A model generated the notes under the pieces. The model was not told the origin of the DNA, did no database searches, and saw only the letters and a program-made list of their open reading frames with translations. 64,000 nucleotides of DNA from Metaphire vulgaris (Eukaryota > Annelida > Clitellata > Crassiclitellata > Megascolecidae), in contig CM030840.1 of the NCBI GenBank assembly GCA_018105865.1, positions 9,723,794-9,787,793 of the forward strand, given 5' to 3'. The position numbers were made by a program, and so were the translations under genes. This document shows, one piece after another, positions 63,752 through 64,000 of the stretch (position 1 is its first letter; the number at the start of each line of letters is the position of its first letter).

Positions 63752-63755
<4 letters not shown>
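61888..63755. mobile_element. DNA transposon with TTAGGGTGCCAAT ends
   Basis: The left end TTAGGGTGCCAATAAAAAAT and the inverted right end TTAGGTGCCAATGAGTACC agree at the tip, and both sides repeat TTAAAGTCTCAC about 45-60 bp inside. TATA-rich DNA surrounds it, so the target duplication cannot be fixed. It encloses the pseudogene at 62281-63485 on the minus strand. Confidence 0.75.
62281..63485 (-). pseudogene. Transposase-like protein with FDTT...CRHH motifs, broken
   Basis: Minus-strand segments in order: GWYHGKLLPELTGKDTVDRL, a frameshift near 63410, KLLGVPKIPNGTGEAQA, MCFDTTATNTEIKAG, FLDCRHHVHELIVARVF, a region with stops (63010-63050), DDYEEFLVLTSLFLGDDTAS, ARGAYHRACWMGKILYVYSL, one TGA near 62806, then FRLTAGELAGLQQF and QLTGLAFFDSQL to a stop. 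I know this order from a protein family repeated in many invertebrate and cnidarian genomes. The spaced Asp and the Cys-x-His-His recall RNase-H-fold transposases, but the superfamily is not clear to me. It lies inside terminal inverted repeats, supporting a transposon origin. Confidence 0.68.

Positions 63756-63756
<1 letters not shown>

Positions 63757-63806
<50 letters not shown>
63757..63806. repeat. TA microsatellite
   Basis: About 23 TA units at the right edge of the DNA transposon. It probably grew from the insertion site. Confidence 0.95.
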
Positions 63807-63808
<2 letters not shown>

Positions 63809-63866
63809 CTTAATTAAGGTGGAAAAATGAAAAAGGACATTACATGTTCACAGTAAATAAAAACAA

Positions 63867-64000
63867 TTCAATATATTTTTCCATAATTTGTCTTATTGTA
63901 AACAGCTGGTCTATTGTGCTCCTTCCTGGTCTAAATCGTGCTTGTTCCTCACTTATTGTTCTTTCAACATAGTTCTGTAGCTGTTGTTGTATTATTCTGA
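63867..64000 (-). pseudogene. RTE-like LINE, RT segment continuing beyond the window
   Basis: The minus strand gives RIIQQQLQNYVERTISEEQA, RFRPGRSTIDQLFTIRQ and MEKYIE, which is the RT part directly before the piece at 61814. The element's 5' side is outside the window. Confidence 0.85.

Larger units (their letters stand above)
61815..63866 (-). mobile_element. CATT-tailed retroelement inside the RTE
   Basis: Where the RTE should continue from NRSCY to EKYIE, foreign DNA intervenes. Its minus-strand 3' end reads TGTGCTTTTGGAAATAAATAAAC then (TCAT)n, a LINE/SINE-style tail. Only about 185 bp (61815-61887 and 63756-63866) belong to it; the rest is a DNA transposon inserted in it. No coding part is visible. 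Confidence 0.6.

Noticed and set aside
61888..63755. Assignment to piggyBac or Kolobok by TTAA site
   Set aside because: The flanks read TTA-GG and CC-TAA within TA-rich DNA, so a TTAA duplication is not shown.

Overview
This is a piece of an animal nuclear genome: AT-rich, split by introns and dominated by decayed transposable elements. Nothing bacterial or organellar is present. Animal signs are a neuron navigator (NAV) gene with GT-AG introns, CR1/L2-type and RTE-type LINEs, hAT, piggyBac-like, Harbinger and Helitron elements, a Ty3/gypsy LTR element and a tRNA-headed SINE. A bilaterian invertebrate fits best; I cannot name the phylum.

The one host gene I can support lies on the minus strand. 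Seven consecutive coding exons, reading from high to low coordinates, are 43645-41317, 38055-36911, 27177-27128, 16127-16104 (a 24-nt microexon), 15531-15457, 9399-9316 and 7002-6894. Splice phases agree at all six junctions and the joined 3816 nt stay open. The last five exons give a Ser-rich stretch and then the conserved coiled coil of NAV/UNC-53 proteins. The 5' exons and the C-terminal AAA+ ATPase exons were not found and probably lie outside the window.

Between 6.9 and 43.6 kb, therefore, nearly everything else is intron content of NAV: LINE remains (9.7-9.9, 12.2-14.7, 17.8-21.0, 23.5-26.4, 27.3-28.5 and 31.3-33.9 kb), a gypsy gag with one LTR (21.0-23.1 kb), TTAA-flanked piggyBac-like elements, hAT miniature elements and a Helitron (11.5-12.2 kb).

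From 43.7 to 64 kb I see only mobile elements. The clearest are a CR1/L2 LINE with a 2A-like peptide at its start and three later insertions (47.9-52.9 kb), hAT elements with perfect 8-bp target duplications (46.9 and 52.9 kb), a Harbinger remnant (56.3-57.1 kb), a nest hAT-like < RTE < Helitron (58.0-60.4 kb) and a second nest RTE < CATT-tailed retroelement < inverted-repeat DNA transposon with an unusual transposase-like pseudogene (60.7-64.0 kb). Region 1-6.8 kb holds LINE, hAT and unclassified transposon debris.

Recurrent features are LINE 3' ends near GCGCTATATAAAT followed by different microsatellites, and dispersed elements that carry hexamer arrays (GGCCAA, GGTCTT, TCCTTG types). No novel functional system is proven. 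The best leads are the NAV gene with its microexon, the exactly reconstructable insertions, the degenerate 2A motif and the unassigned transposon proteins at 4-5 and 62-63 kb.
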